Source: Chishuiella changwenlii (GTDB lineage: Bacteria > Bacteroidota > Bacteroidia > Flavobacteriales > Weeksellaceae). Taken from it: a DNA stretch of 64,000 bases. Within the stretch, counting starts at the first letter, position 1; the number at the start of each line of letters is the position of its first letter. Position numbers and translations under genes: made by a program. Shown in pieces: positions 9,523 through 17,562 of this stretch. Where the stretch lies: assembly GCF_900142565.1 (NCBI RefSeq), contig NZ_FRBH01000006.1, forward strand, positions 244,639 to 308,638, in the 5' to 3' direction. The notes under the pieces were generated by a model. The model saw only the letters and a program-made list of their open reading frames with translations, ran no database searches and had not been told where the DNA came from.

Positions 9523-9663
9523 CTTTGAATAAAGTATTTCCTTATCTTTCTCTATAAAACTAGAGTAGGATGTAGCACCCAACTATGTTTTGGGTTGCCA
9601 AGATTTCAGCGGTCCTATTCCCTCCATCTTTTCGCTATAAGGTTCCCACAAAATTATTCAAAG
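9523..9663 (-). ncRNA. SAM-I (S-box) riboswitch upstream of the metH pair
   Basis: Read on the minus strand, the conserved S-box core is present: GATGGAGGGA, then GGACCGCTGAAAT, then GGCAACC, a P3 stem CCCAA/TTGGG, the TGCTACATCC joiner and a P4 stem CTCTA/TAGAG. P1 is CCTTAT (9637-9642) with ATAAGG (9540-9545). An extra outer helix pairs 9654-9663 with 9523-9532 (10 bp). An 8-nt segment, ATAGCGAA (9631-9638), is also complementary to 9514-9521, giving a possible alternative pairing close to the start codon at 9491. No clear terminator follows, so control may act on translation. Confidence 0.9.
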
Positions 9664-9980
9664 TATTGATAATAAAAAAGTAAAGAATTTAAAAAATAAT
9701 TTGATTTAAAATAAATTAGTTAATGAAGTTAGTTTTGTTGATGATGAGTTTTTTAATTCTTATTTTTTAGAAATAAATTCTATTTATGTTGATTTATTTA
9801 GAAAAAATATTTTTAATAATGTTAAATAGCTATTTTAGATAAAAAAATATTTGGTAAAGGTTAGTTGCTAGAGATGAGATTTGAGTAGTAAGAAATTAGA
9901 AGTTGGAAACTCGAAATTTGGATTCTATTTTATTAGATTTTATTATTTAAATCTCATTTCTAATATCAAGAAACCTTGCA

Positions 9981-10015
9981 TGATGTGATACTGAAACAAG
10001 TTCAACAGGACAAAC
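9981..10015 (-). repeat. Dispersed palindromic intergenic repeat
   Basis: On the minus strand this reads TTTGTCCTGTTGAACTTGTT then TCAGTATCACAT. It aligns with TTTGTCATTCAGAATTCATT then TCGGAATCACAT at 59181-59213, including both flanks, and with a shorter copy at 2556-2581. Confidence 0.65.
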
Positions 10016-10120
10016 CACTGCGAAATATTGATTAAAGTAGGTTTAAAATTATATAGAGTAAAATCTAACTTCTAATTTCCAATATCTAATTTCAGTATGA
10101 CAAACTAGATTTTAAACTTG

Positions 10121-10157
10121 GCGTTCTCTGCGTAATCTTTGTATTCTTTGTGGTTGA
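10121..10157 (+). repeat. Second copy of the TCTGCGTAA intergenic repeat
   Basis: GCGTTCTCTGCGTAATCTTT followed by GTATTCTTTGTGGTTGA matches 2415-2450 with a few substitutions. It lies in noncoding DNA. Confidence 0.6.
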
Positions 10158-10220
10158 GTAGGTTTAAGAAGGTGAAGTAAAAACCTAACTTCTAATTTCC
10201 AACCTCTATTTTCCAATAAC

Positions 10221-10252
10221 AAAAAAAAGTATCCAACTTAGTTGAATACCCT
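10221..10252 (-). terminator. Terminator of the receptor/phosphodiesterase unit
   Basis: On the minus strand GTATTCAAC and GTTGGATAC pair with one mismatch around a short TAA loop, followed by eight T. It lies about 20 nt past the phosphodiesterase stop codon. Confidence 0.85.
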
Positions 10253-10270
10253 TTTTCTATTTGTAGATAT

Positions 10271-11035
10271 TTATTTAATCAATTTCTGTAAAACCTCTGG
10301 TTTATCAGTTGTGATATAATCAATTTTTTGATCAAGTAAATACTGCATATCATCTTCTTTATTTACAGTCCAAGAATTAACAATTAATCCTAATTTCTGT
10401 GCATCTTTAATCCAAGTTGGATTCTTTTTGTATAAAGAATAATGATAATCAATTCCTGTGAAATTAAGTTTTTTAGCTTCCTCTGGGCTTAAATCTCCAT
10501 TTAAGTAAGATACATGACTTTTAGGATTGTGTTTTTTTAATTGTTCACAAATGTTTTTACTAAAAGAAATATATTCTACTTGATTTTCTACACCTAATTT
10601 TTTAACTAATTCTAATGAAGCTAAAACTGCACGATCCTCATTTTCTTTTGTTTTATGAGGTTTTATCTCATAAATCATTTTCAATTTTGGATACTTTTTT
10701 CCTTCAAGTAAGTATTGTTCTACTGTTGGAATTTTTTCTCCATTTTTGATTGTAAGATTTTTGATTTTATCGTACGTGTTTGTTTCAATATCAACTCCTT
10801 GTATATCTGCATCATGATTAACAACTAAAACACCATCTGTTGTAATAGAAACATCAAATTCGCTTCCGAATGCGTTAATCTTGTTAGACATTTGTAAAGA
10901 TTGAATCGAGTTTTGTGCGTTGTTTGGAGTATCCCAATATCCGCGGTGTCCGATAACTTTTGTTTGTGCATTAATCATAACTGTAGGAATAAATAATCCT
11001 GCAAATAAAAGTTTTTTTACTGTATTTTTCATCAT
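10271..11035 (-). CDS. Exported glycerophosphodiester phosphodiesterase
   Basis: The enzyme hydrolyses glycerophosphodiesters (deacylated phospholipids) to glycerol-3-phosphate and an alcohol. The 254-residue protein has a signal peptide (about 23 residues) and a GDPD-type TIM barrel. The catalytic His and Arg are in TKVIGHRGYWDTPNNAQNS; the metal-binding Glu/Asp are in FGSEFDVSITTDGVLVVNHD, with a second His there. MIYEIKPHK supplies the later Glu, and the barrel closes with IVNSWTVNKEDDM. It lies 10 nt after an Oar-like TonB receptor on the same strand and shares its terminator, suggesting coordinated uptake and cleavage of a phosphodiester substrate. Confidence 0.92.
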   Translation of the reverse strand: MMKNTVKKLLFAGLFIPTVMINAQTKVIGHRGYWDTPNNAQNSIQSLQMSNKINAFGSEFDVSITTDGVLVVNHDADIQGVDIETNTYDKIKNLTIKNGEKIPTVEQYLLEGKKYPKLKMIYEIKPHKTKENEDRAVLASLELVKKLGVENQVEYISFSKNICEQLKKHNPKSHVSYLNGDLSPEEAKKLNFTGIDYHYSLYKKNPTWIKDAQKLGLIVNSWTVNKEDDMQYLLDQKIDYITTDKPEVLQKLIK

Positions 11036-11045
11036 TTTAATTTTT

Positions 11046-14000
11046 TTAGAAAGCGTATCTCAATCCAATTTGAACTTGGTATGGATTACCAGAATAACTT
11101 GATACTCCTGTATTTGTATTAACATTATAAACAAATTCTTGTTTTTCTGCATCAAAACTTCTAACAGAATAAATATTTTGTTTACCTAAGTTTTTAGCAC
11201 GTCCCCATTCTTTGTTCATTAAGTTCGCAACATTAAAAATATCAGCAGAAATTTCTAAGCTATGTTTGTCTACGATTTTTATTTTTTTAGATAAACGTAA
11301 ATCTACATACCCATAGAAACCATTCACACCTCCGTTTCTTTCTGCAATTTTCCCGAAACTATTTCTTATATATTTTTTAGTACTCTTGTCTACATCAGGA
11401 TTATCTAAGATAGTTTGAATTCCTTCTCTGATATAATCAGGCGTACTTGCGCTATTGATGTCATAAATATAAGCTAAATCATTAGAATTAACGAAATCTC
11501 CATTCACATTTCCTGCAACACCTAAAGAATATCTTGTACCTCCAATGGCAGAGAATCTAAGACCAGCATTAATCCCAAAGAATGTAGGAGTTGTTCCATA
11601 AATAACTACTTTGTGACGAAAATGATTATCTGAATACGTCATTCTACTTAAATTTCTTGGATCGTCATTTACCATTAAAGATAAAGTTGCAGAGTTAGCT
11701 ACGTTACCAGTATATGTTGTATTATCTTTTGTATCGTTCCAAGTATAAGAAACAGAAATTTGTCCTTCTTTGTAGTAATTCCAAGTTCCATCAACAACAA
11801 ATGCATATTGATTTACTTTACCATCACTTACCATTTCTAAAACACGTCCAATTTTATCAGATTTTCTACCTAACATCCAATCTGTAGCACCATTAGTCGT
11901 ATTAATTGAGTTTGCAGGTACAAAAACACCACGATCTCCTTCTGCAGCAATTCTAAAGAATGGATCATCTACCATGTTTCTATCTACATACATGTAGTTA
12001 TTTCTTCCTAAAGACATGTAAGCGTGTGCACCAACCTTAAAGCGATTGCTAAAGAAGTGTGTATAAGATGCATTTGCTTTGTATACAACAGGAACTTTTG
12101 CATCTGCAGAGTTCATATTGATAGTTGCTATTTTAGGAATATTTGGATTGTTGAATAATTCTGCACCTGGAGCAGTTCTAGGATCTTCTCTATATCCGAT
12201 AAAATCTGGTCTTGGAACTAAATTTCCTTGTACGTCGATAGAAGCAACTTTTGTTCCGTCAAATACCATGTTATTAATCATAGCATAGTTGTTAATATCA
12301 GAACCAAAAATACCAGCACCTACACGAATAATGTCTTTCTTATCTTGGTTAACATCCCATGTAAATTGGAAACGAGGTTGAACTTGGAACGTTTTTAAAA
12401 CATTATCAGTTCTTAAACCTAATTCGTCAAAAACTAACTGATTGAAATTTCCTTTGTCAAAGTAATGTGTATAATCTAAACGTAAACCAGCTGTTAACTC
12501 TAAACCAGGAGCAAGATTAGTTTGTAATTGTCCATAAACACCAGTAGCTAAGATATTTTGTTTTACGCGATTATCATCGTTTAAATAAACTTCTCTTGCA
12601 TAACGGTATGGCGTTAAATTATCAAAGTTATCCATTCCTGTAAAGTAGTAACGACCATTTATTTCACTTCCATAAAGTGAATTCATGTTTGTGTACATTA
12701 AATCACCACCAAAAGTGTAATTTACTTTTTCTGTATTCCAGTATAAGTTATCTGTAATTTGGAAAACGTGGTTGTAAAAATTCTCTGGAGAATAACGTTG
12801 TCCACCAATTTGTATGTTTGTAAAAACATCTCTTCCTCCAACAGAAGATTGTACCCTTTCTACAATTCCACGAGGAATATTAGATTGTGGTAATTGCTTA
12901 CTTGGAGTTGATTGTTCTGATGTATATAAATGCTGAACTTTTAATTCGTTTGTTATTTTAGAGCTTATTTTTGTACGTAAACTAGCTAAAAAACTATTGT
13001 CTACAGATTTTACATCTCCATAAACTTCATATAAATTAATCGTTGTATTATCTCCTAACCCTAAATTATTTCTATCGTTAACATAGTTATTACGAATAGT
13101 TAATAAATTATTGCTGTTAATTTGCCAATCTAAACGTAAGAATAAAGCATCTGTTCCTCTTTTTTTATCAAACTGACCAAATTGAGGTGAAGATGCAACA
13201 CCATATTTATTTCTTGCAATATCAACAAAACGATCTAATGTAGATTGTGTTAAATTGTATCTTGCTTCATCCTCAGCATTTCTTATATCTGCAATAATTA
13301 ATGGTGATGAATGAGCTTGGTGATCCCATGCAAAGAAATAATGTAATTTATCTTTAATAATTGGTCCACCTAAAGTTAAACCATATTGATAAGTTGAGAA
13401 TTTAGAATCTCTTTTATTTGCATTAATGTCATAAGGACTAGATAACCAGTCTGTACGACCAAACATAAAGGCACTACCCGAAAATGTGTTGGTACCAGAT
13501 TTTGTTACGGTATTAATTGTACCACCACCACTACGTCCAAATGTTACATCGTAAGCATTTGTTACAACAGCAAATTCACGAACAGACTCCATTGAAATAG
13601 AGTAAGGACCTCCATTACGGTTAGTAGCTCCACCAGAAGTAGGGTTTTTTGCAGTCATACCATCAATAGTAAAGTTGGTAGAAGATGCTAACTGTCCAGA
13701 TAAAGTTTCTCCTGAGCTTAATGGAGATAAATCTATTAAAGATGTAAAATTACGTCCGTTAACGGGTAATCTTTCAATATCTTTTGCAGTAACAGAAGTT
13801 GAAGAACCAATGTTCTTAATTGTTTTCTTTAAGGAATTTCCTGTAATTTCTACAGCGTCAATTTCTATAACATCAGAAGAATTAAAATCAAAATCAACCT
13901 TAAGGTCATCACCAAGGTTCAATTGGTAACCATTTTGTATTTGTTCTCCTAGTTCATTCGATTTTGCTGTAACAGTATAAGGACCGCCAAGAGGTAACTG

Positions 14001-14204
14001 TTTAAAATAGAATTCTCCTTTTTCATTTGTAGTTGTAGAAATTGTAAAACCTGTCGATTCATTTTTTACTTCAACTGTAACAGAAGGTATTCCTTGTCCG
14101 TTTTCGTCATTAATTTTTCCTGAGATAGAACTCTGTGTTCCTTGGCCATAAACACAAATTGTTGATGCTGTTAGCGCGGCGAGTGTTGTGATCTGTCGAA
14201 TCAT
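11046..14204 (-). CDS. Oar-like TonB-dependent outer-membrane receptor
   Basis: The 1052-residue protein has a signal peptide, a carboxypeptidase-regulatory/Cna-B-like domain (about residues 25-110; SSISGKINDENGQGIPSVTV), a plug domain (LPVNGRNFTSLIDLSP...FTIDGMTAKNP) and a long beta-barrel ending in an aromatic residue (QIGLRYAF). The lack of a conventional TonB-box sequence and the plug style are typical of the Oar/OmpA-related group. The substrate is unknown. The adjacent glycerophosphodiesterase suggests a phosphorus-containing ligand, but that is inference. No promoter motif was identified in the 14205-14250 leader. Confidence 0.9.
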   Translation of the reverse strand: MIRQITTLAALTASTICVYGQGTQSSISGKINDENGQGIPSVTVEVKNESTGFTISTTTNEKGEFYFKQLPLGGPYTVTAKSNELGEQIQNGYQLNLGDDLKVDFDFNSSDVIEIDAVEITGNSLKKTIKNIGSSTSVTAKDIERLPVNGRNFTSLIDLSPLSSGETLSGQLASSTNFTIDGMTAKNPTSGGATNRNGGPYSISMESVREFAVVTNAYDVTFGRSGGGTINTVTKSGTNTFSGSAFMFGRTDWLSSPYDINANKRDSKFSTYQYGLTLGGPIIKDKLHYFFAWDHQAHSSPLIIADIRNAEDEARYNLTQSTLDRFVDIARNKYGVASSPQFGQFDKKRGTDALFLRLDWQINSNNLLTIRNNYVNDRNNLGLGDNTTINLYEVYGDVKSVDNSFLASLRTKISSKITNELKVQHLYTSEQSTPSKQLPQSNIPRGIVERVQSSVGGRDVFTNIQIGGQRYSPENFYNHVFQITDNLYWNTEKVNYTFGGDLMYTNMNSLYGSEINGRYYFTGMDNFDNLTPYRYAREVYLNDDNRVKQNILATGVYGQLQTNLAPGLELTAGLRLDYTHYFDKGNFNQLVFDELGLRTDNVLKTFQVQPRFQFTWDVNQDKKDIIRVGAGIFGSDINNYAMINNMVFDGTKVASIDVQGNLVPRPDFIGYREDPRTAPGAELFNNPNIPKIATINMNSADAKVPVVYKANASYTHFFSNRFKVGAHAYMSLGRNNYMYVDRNMVDDPFFRIAAEGDRGVFVPANSINTTNGATDWMLGRKSDKIGRVLEMVSDGKVNQYAFVVDGTWNYYKEGQISVSYTWNDTKDNTTYTGNVANSATLSLMVNDDPRNLSRMTYSDNHFRHKVVIYGTTPTFFGINAGLRFSAIGGTRYSLGVAGNVNGDFVNSNDLAYIYDINSASTPDYIREGIQTILDNPDVDKSTKKYIRNSFGKIAERNGGVNGFYGYVDLRLSKKIKIVDKHSLEISADIFNVANLMNKEWGRAKNLGKQNIYSVRSFDAEKQEFVYNVNTNTGVSSYSGNPYQVQIGLRYAF

Positions 14205-14552
14205 TTTAATAGAATTATTGTTTTTGTATTTTTTTGATTTACAAACATAATTTCGACTTGTTAATTAAACGTTAAGGGGTTTTAATGCTTTGGTTATGAT
14301 ACTGTAAAAAAAAATAAAAAAAGATTAAATAACCCGCTTTATGACTTATGTTCTTTCATTTTTTATAAAATTTTATTATATAAATAGTAAGTTAAGTACT
14401 TAATAATTAGATAATAAAATATTTCTTTTAATGAAAAATGAAAAAAATTAGAATTAAATTCTATAATAATTTAAAATAAAGAAAAATATAATTATTTTAT
14501 GCTTTAATTTTAGATTATTTAGAAAAATGTATTGTTTTAGGTAAAAAATAAT
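14205..14552. other. A/T-rich intergenic region between divergent genes, nothing seen
   Basis: This 348-nt stretch between the minus-strand receptor gene and the hom promoter has no supported frame, repeat or RNA fold. It must hold the receptor promoter, but no TAnnTTTG element on the minus strand was convincing. Confidence 0.5.
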
Positions 14553-14585
14553 TTTGGAAATTTGAATTAGTTTACTTTAAATTTG
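14553..14585 (+). promoter_or_regulatory. Promoter of the hom riboswitch transcript
   Basis: TTTG (14553-14556) and TAAATTTG (14578-14585) are separated by 21 nt, a full match to the Bacteroidetes -33/-7 consensus. The expected start near 14592 lies about 20 nt ahead of the riboswitch P1 stem. Confidence 0.8.
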
Positions 14586-14611
14586 TACCAACGAAATAGT
14601 TTATTAAATTT

Positions 14612-14716
14612 TACAATTTATCAAGAAAAGTGGAGGGAAATGGCCCGTTGAAGCTTTAGCAACCTGATTATATTATCAAGGTGCTAATTCCAGCCTCGTA
14701 AGAGGAGAGATAATAA
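14612..14716 (+). ncRNA. SAM-I (S-box) riboswitch upstream of hom
   Basis: A near-consensus S-box aptamer: P1 strand TTATC, then AAGAAAAGTGGAGGGAAATG, GCCCGTTGAAGC, TTTAGCAACC, the P3 hairpin around TGATTATATTATCA, GGTGCTAATTCC, a P4 stem CCTC/GAGG, and closing GATAA. It is followed 40 nt later by a strong terminator hairpin, the classical arrangement in which SAM binding favours termination before hom. Confidence 0.96.
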
Positions 14717-14756
14717 AAACTGAATACCAAAAACGATCATTTAATATTTAATTGAG

Positions 14757-14800
14757 AATTGGTTGAATTGTTTTTATTGACAATTTAACCAATTTTTTTT
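14757..14800 (+). terminator. Regulatory terminator of the hom SAM-I riboswitch
   Basis: A 14-bp stem (AATTGGTTGAATTG with CAATTTAACCAATT, one G-T wobble) is followed by a run of eight T. It lies between the aptamer and the hom start codon. Segment ACCAA at 14726-14730 could pair with its 5' arm as part of an antiterminator. Confidence 0.88.
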
Positions 14801-14852
14801 GTCTCTTCTTTAGCTTGATAAAATGTAACCCAGAAAAATAAGAAGTCATTTT

Positions 14853-16034
14853 ATGAAAAAATTGAATATCGGTTTATTCGGATTTGGAGTTGTAGGAGAA
14901 GGAATTTACAAAGTTTTAGAAGAAAAGCCTCAACTTAATGCTGTTATAAAAAAAATCGTAATAAAAGATCCAAATAAACCGCGAAATGCACCACAAGATT
15001 TATTCTCTTCAAATCCAGATGATATTTTAGAAGACGACGATATTAATGTTGTGGTAGAATTAATTTCTGATGCAGATGCAGCTTATACAATTATTAAAAA
15101 ATCATTTGGTAAACAAAAACATGTTGTTAGTGCGAATAAGAAATTGATAGCAGATCATCACCAAGAGTTATTAGAATTACAACATGCAAATAATGTTTCA
15201 TTTCTATATGAAGCATCAGTATGTGGTTCAGTTCCAATTATTAGAAACTTAGAGGAATATTTTGATAATGATTTACTGAATTATGTTTCTGGAATTGTAA
15301 ATGGGACAACCAATTACATTTTAACTAAAATGGCAAATGAAAATCAGTCTTACCAAGATGCTTTAAGTTCTGCGCAAGAAAGTGGTTTTGCTGAAGCAGA
15401 TCCTACAGCAGATGTGGAAGGGTTTGATGCAGCAAGTAAAATTTCTATTGTAACCTTACACGCATTTGGTAAGAAAATAAAAGCAGAAGAAGTTATTAGA
15501 AAAGGAATAACATCTTTACAGGTTGAAGATTTTAAATATGCGCAAGAAAAAGGAGCAACAATAAAATTAATTGCTAAATCACAGATAGATATAAAAACAG
15601 GAGAAATAACATCTACTGTTTTACCAACATTTGTATCGTTACACAAGACAATAGCGCTAGTTAATAACGAGTATAATGGTGTTTTGATCGGAAGCTCATT
15701 GGCAGATGAACAATTTTTATATGGAAAAGGAGCAGGGAGATTTCCTACAGCGTCTGCTGTATTAAGTGATATTTCTGCTTTAAAATATGATTATAAATAT
15801 GCGATAAGAAAATATGAAAATACTCAAAGTGGTGTTTTTAATCAATCGGGAAAAATACGTGTCTATATAGGTTTTAAACAGGCAGATGATACTGTTTTTA
15901 AAATTTTAGATGAGGTAGAAGAGCGATACCAAAGTAAAGATTATAATCATATTATAGGAATAATAGATATAGAAAAGCTAAAAAATAAAGATATTATTGA
16001 AAATGACAATCTTTCAATAATTGCTTTTGAGTAA
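14853..16034 (+). CDS. hom: Homoserine dehydrogenase
   Basis: The enzyme reduces aspartate semialdehyde to homoserine, the branch point to methionine and threonine. The 393-residue protein has an N-terminal Rossmann fold (NIGLFGFGVVGEGIYKVL, residues 4-21) and the dehydrogenase core. VVSANKKLIA and ASVCGSVPIIRNLEE are followed by VSGIVNGTTNYILTKM and GFAEADPTADVEGFDAASKI, where the substrate-binding Asp/Lys lie. It lacks an aspartokinase fusion. The SAM-I riboswitch and terminator in its 160-nt leader tie it to methionine supply. It ends at a strong terminator and appears monocistronic. Confidence 0.95.
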   Translation: MKKLNIGLFGFGVVGEGIYKVLEEKPQLNAVIKKIVIKDPNKPRNAPQDLFSSNPDDILEDDDINVVVELISDADAAYTIIKKSFGKQKHVVSANKKLIADHHQELLELQHANNVSFLYEASVCGSVPIIRNLEEYFDNDLLNYVSGIVNGTTNYILTKMANENQSYQDALSSAQESGFAEADPTADVEGFDAASKISIVTLHAFGKKIKAEEVIRKGITSLQVEDFKYAQEKGATIKLIAKSQIDIKTGEITSTVLPTFVSLHKTIALVNNEYNGVLIGSSLADEQFLYGKGAGRFPTASAVLSDISALKYDYKYAIRKYENTQSGVFNQSGKIRVYIGFKQADDTVFKILDEVEERYQSKDYNHIIGIIDIEKLKNKDIIENDNLSIIAFE

Positions 16035-16047
16035 TTTTTTGTGGTGA

Positions 16048-16079
16048 AATCGCAACTATAATTTAGTTGCGATTTTTTT
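16048..16079 (+). terminator. Terminator of hom
   Basis: A 10-bp stem AATCGCAACT/AGTTGCGATT with a 7-nt loop is followed by a T run, 13 nt after the hom stop codon. Confidence 0.9.
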
Positions 16080-16123
16080 ATTATTAAGAATTTTATTTAA
16101 ATTTATTTCATCGCAATTTTAAA

Positions 16124-17101
16124 ATGTATTTGAAAAATATTATAATAATTTTCCTATCTGTATTATTTTACAGCTGTAATTCTAAATTTGAAAGTGATCT
16201 AAAAATAGAAAAGAGAGATGATTCCTTTGATGAGTTATTTTCTATACTAAAAGAAAATTTCATAGATAAGGATTCTATAGACTGGTTGAAATTTGAAGAA
16301 GCTGTTTTATTGAAAAATAAAATTTCTAAAGATTCTGCAATAATTGAAGCTTTAACTTTGTTGGGAAATAGGCATACATCTTATATAAAAGCTAATGGTG
16401 TTCATTTGAGAGGGAAATTTAATAAATCGATAAATAAAGTTGAAGAAAATTGCTTTAATCTTACCAATAACAATTTATTTAAAAGCTTAAAAAACATTTC
16501 ATACATCAAAATTGATAGAATAGATAACAAATCTCAAATGTCTGAAAGAGAGTATATTTTTCAGAATTTAAGTTTAATTTCAAGTAAAATAAATTCAGAT
16601 TATTGGATTATTGATTTGAGAGGTAATACTGGAGGAGCTATATGGCCAATGTTAATTTCATTGCTGCCTTTTTATCAAGATGGAATAATTGGACATAATG
16701 TTTTTAAAAAAAATAATTTTAGTACAGCGTGGGTAAAGAAGGAAGGTTCTATTTTTCTGGGAGATCAGAATCAATCAGAACATTATTTAAATGATAAAAT
16801 ATATTTTACTGTTAATCCTAAAAAAGTTTTTGTTTTAATTGATCAAAAGACCATGAGTTCAGCTGAAGCTGTAGTAATATCATTAAAATCATTATCTAAT
16901 GTAGAATTTATTGGAAGTAGAACTGGAGGTTATACAACTAATAATGTTGATGTTAGTTTGAAAAATTTAGATAAATTGCGTTTGACTGTAAATTACATGG
17001 CAGATAATCAAAAAAAAGTTTATAAAAGAGGAATTATGCCTAATCAAAAATTATGTAATGAAAGTGATATTTTGAATTATATTGAGGATCAAATCAATTA
17101 A
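16124..17101 (+). CDS. S41-family peptidase-like lipoprotein
   Basis: The 325-residue protein begins with a lipoprotein signal (lipobox LFYSC, Cys18). The C-terminal half has the S41 tail-specific protease core: WIIDLRGNTGGAIWPM (about residues 167-182), then VFVLIDQKTMSSAEAVVISL with the nucleophile Ser expected in the SSAE segment, then FIGSRTGG. No PDZ domain is evident and the N-terminal part is short, so it resembles the small Bacteroidetes S41 lipoproteins rather than CtpA. The usual general-base Lys is not obvious. It converges with the thioredoxin-like gene, overlapping it by 4 nt at the stop codons, so no terminator fits between them. Confidence 0.82.
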   Translation: MYLKNIIIIFLSVLFYSCNSKFESDLKIEKRDDSFDELFSILKENFIDKDSIDWLKFEEAVLLKNKISKDSAIIEALTLLGNRHTSYIKANGVHLRGKFNKSINKVEENCFNLTNNNLFKSLKNISYIKIDRIDNKSQMSEREYIFQNLSLISSKINSDYWIIDLRGNTGGAIWPMLISLLPFYQDGIIGHNVFKKNNFSTAWVKKEGSIFLGDQNQSEHYLNDKIYFTVNPKKVFVLIDQKTMSSAEAVVISLKSLSNVEFIGSRTGGYTTNNVDVSLKNLDKLRLTVNYMADNQKKVYKRGIMPNQKLCNESDILNYIEDQIN

Positions 17102-17562
17102 TTATAATTAATTGATTTGACTTGTGTGAAAATTTTATTTAAATTTTTTACACTTAATAAGCCAGAATGTTTTCCTATTATTTTTAAATCTTTATCTAAA
17201 AAAATCCAGAGAGGATAACTGTCATTTTCGTTATCCTCTGCAAAATTCCTTACAAAACTGTGTGTTTTAACTTTGTTATTGATGATGATAGGAGAATATT
17301 TTTCGTTTAAAAATATAATTTCATCTCTTGATTCAGCATTTAATTTTATAAAATAGAAATTATGATTGAGGCTATTTTTAATGTCATTATTATTCTCAAT
17401 TTCTCTTTCTTGAATTTTACAGTACGCACACCAATCGGTATAAAAATATAGAATTGTAATTTTTTTATCTTTTAAATAGTCATGATTATAGTGTTCTAAT
17501 GAGATTTGACCAAAAGAAAAGATAGAAAGGACTGTGAATATTGAGAATAATAATTTTTTCAT
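17098..17562 (-). CDS. Exported thioredoxin-fold protein
   Basis: The 154-residue protein has a signal peptide (MKKLLFSIFTVLSIFSFGQ) and a thioredoxin-like domain with the redox motif FYTDWCAYCKIQE (CxxC, about residues 48-51). The SYPLWIFLDKDLKIIGKHSG segment is the later beta-strand pair. It should work in the periplasm on thiols or metal-binding cysteines. Its ATG shares one base with the stop codon of the upstream TonB receptor gene (TAATG), so the two are translationally coupled and probably act together. Confidence 0.88.
   Translation of the reverse strand: MKKLLFSIFTVLSIFSFGQISLEHYNHDYLKDKKITILYFYTDWCAYCKIQEREIENNNDIKNSLNHNFYFIKLNAESRDEIIFLNEKYSPIIINNKVKTHSFVRNFAEDNENDSYPLWIFLDKDLKIIGKHSGLLSVKNLNKIFTQVKSINYN

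Larger units (their letters stand above)
9664..10220. other. Intergenic region with repeat debris, no gene seen
   Basis: The stretch lies between the metH riboswitch and the terminator of the phosphodiesterase gene. It contains two dispersed repeats (9981-10015, 10121-10157) and several degenerate blocks of the type ctaacttctaatttcc near 9895, 10065 and 10185 that look like decayed heptamer repeats. No coding frame is supported. Confidence 0.6.

Noticed and set aside
10271..11035. Glycerophosphodiesterase as part of the glucan PUL (removal of phosphoglycerol)
   Set aside because: It is about 15 kb away, on the other strand, and transcribed with a different TonB receptor; functional cooperation is possible but not supported here.
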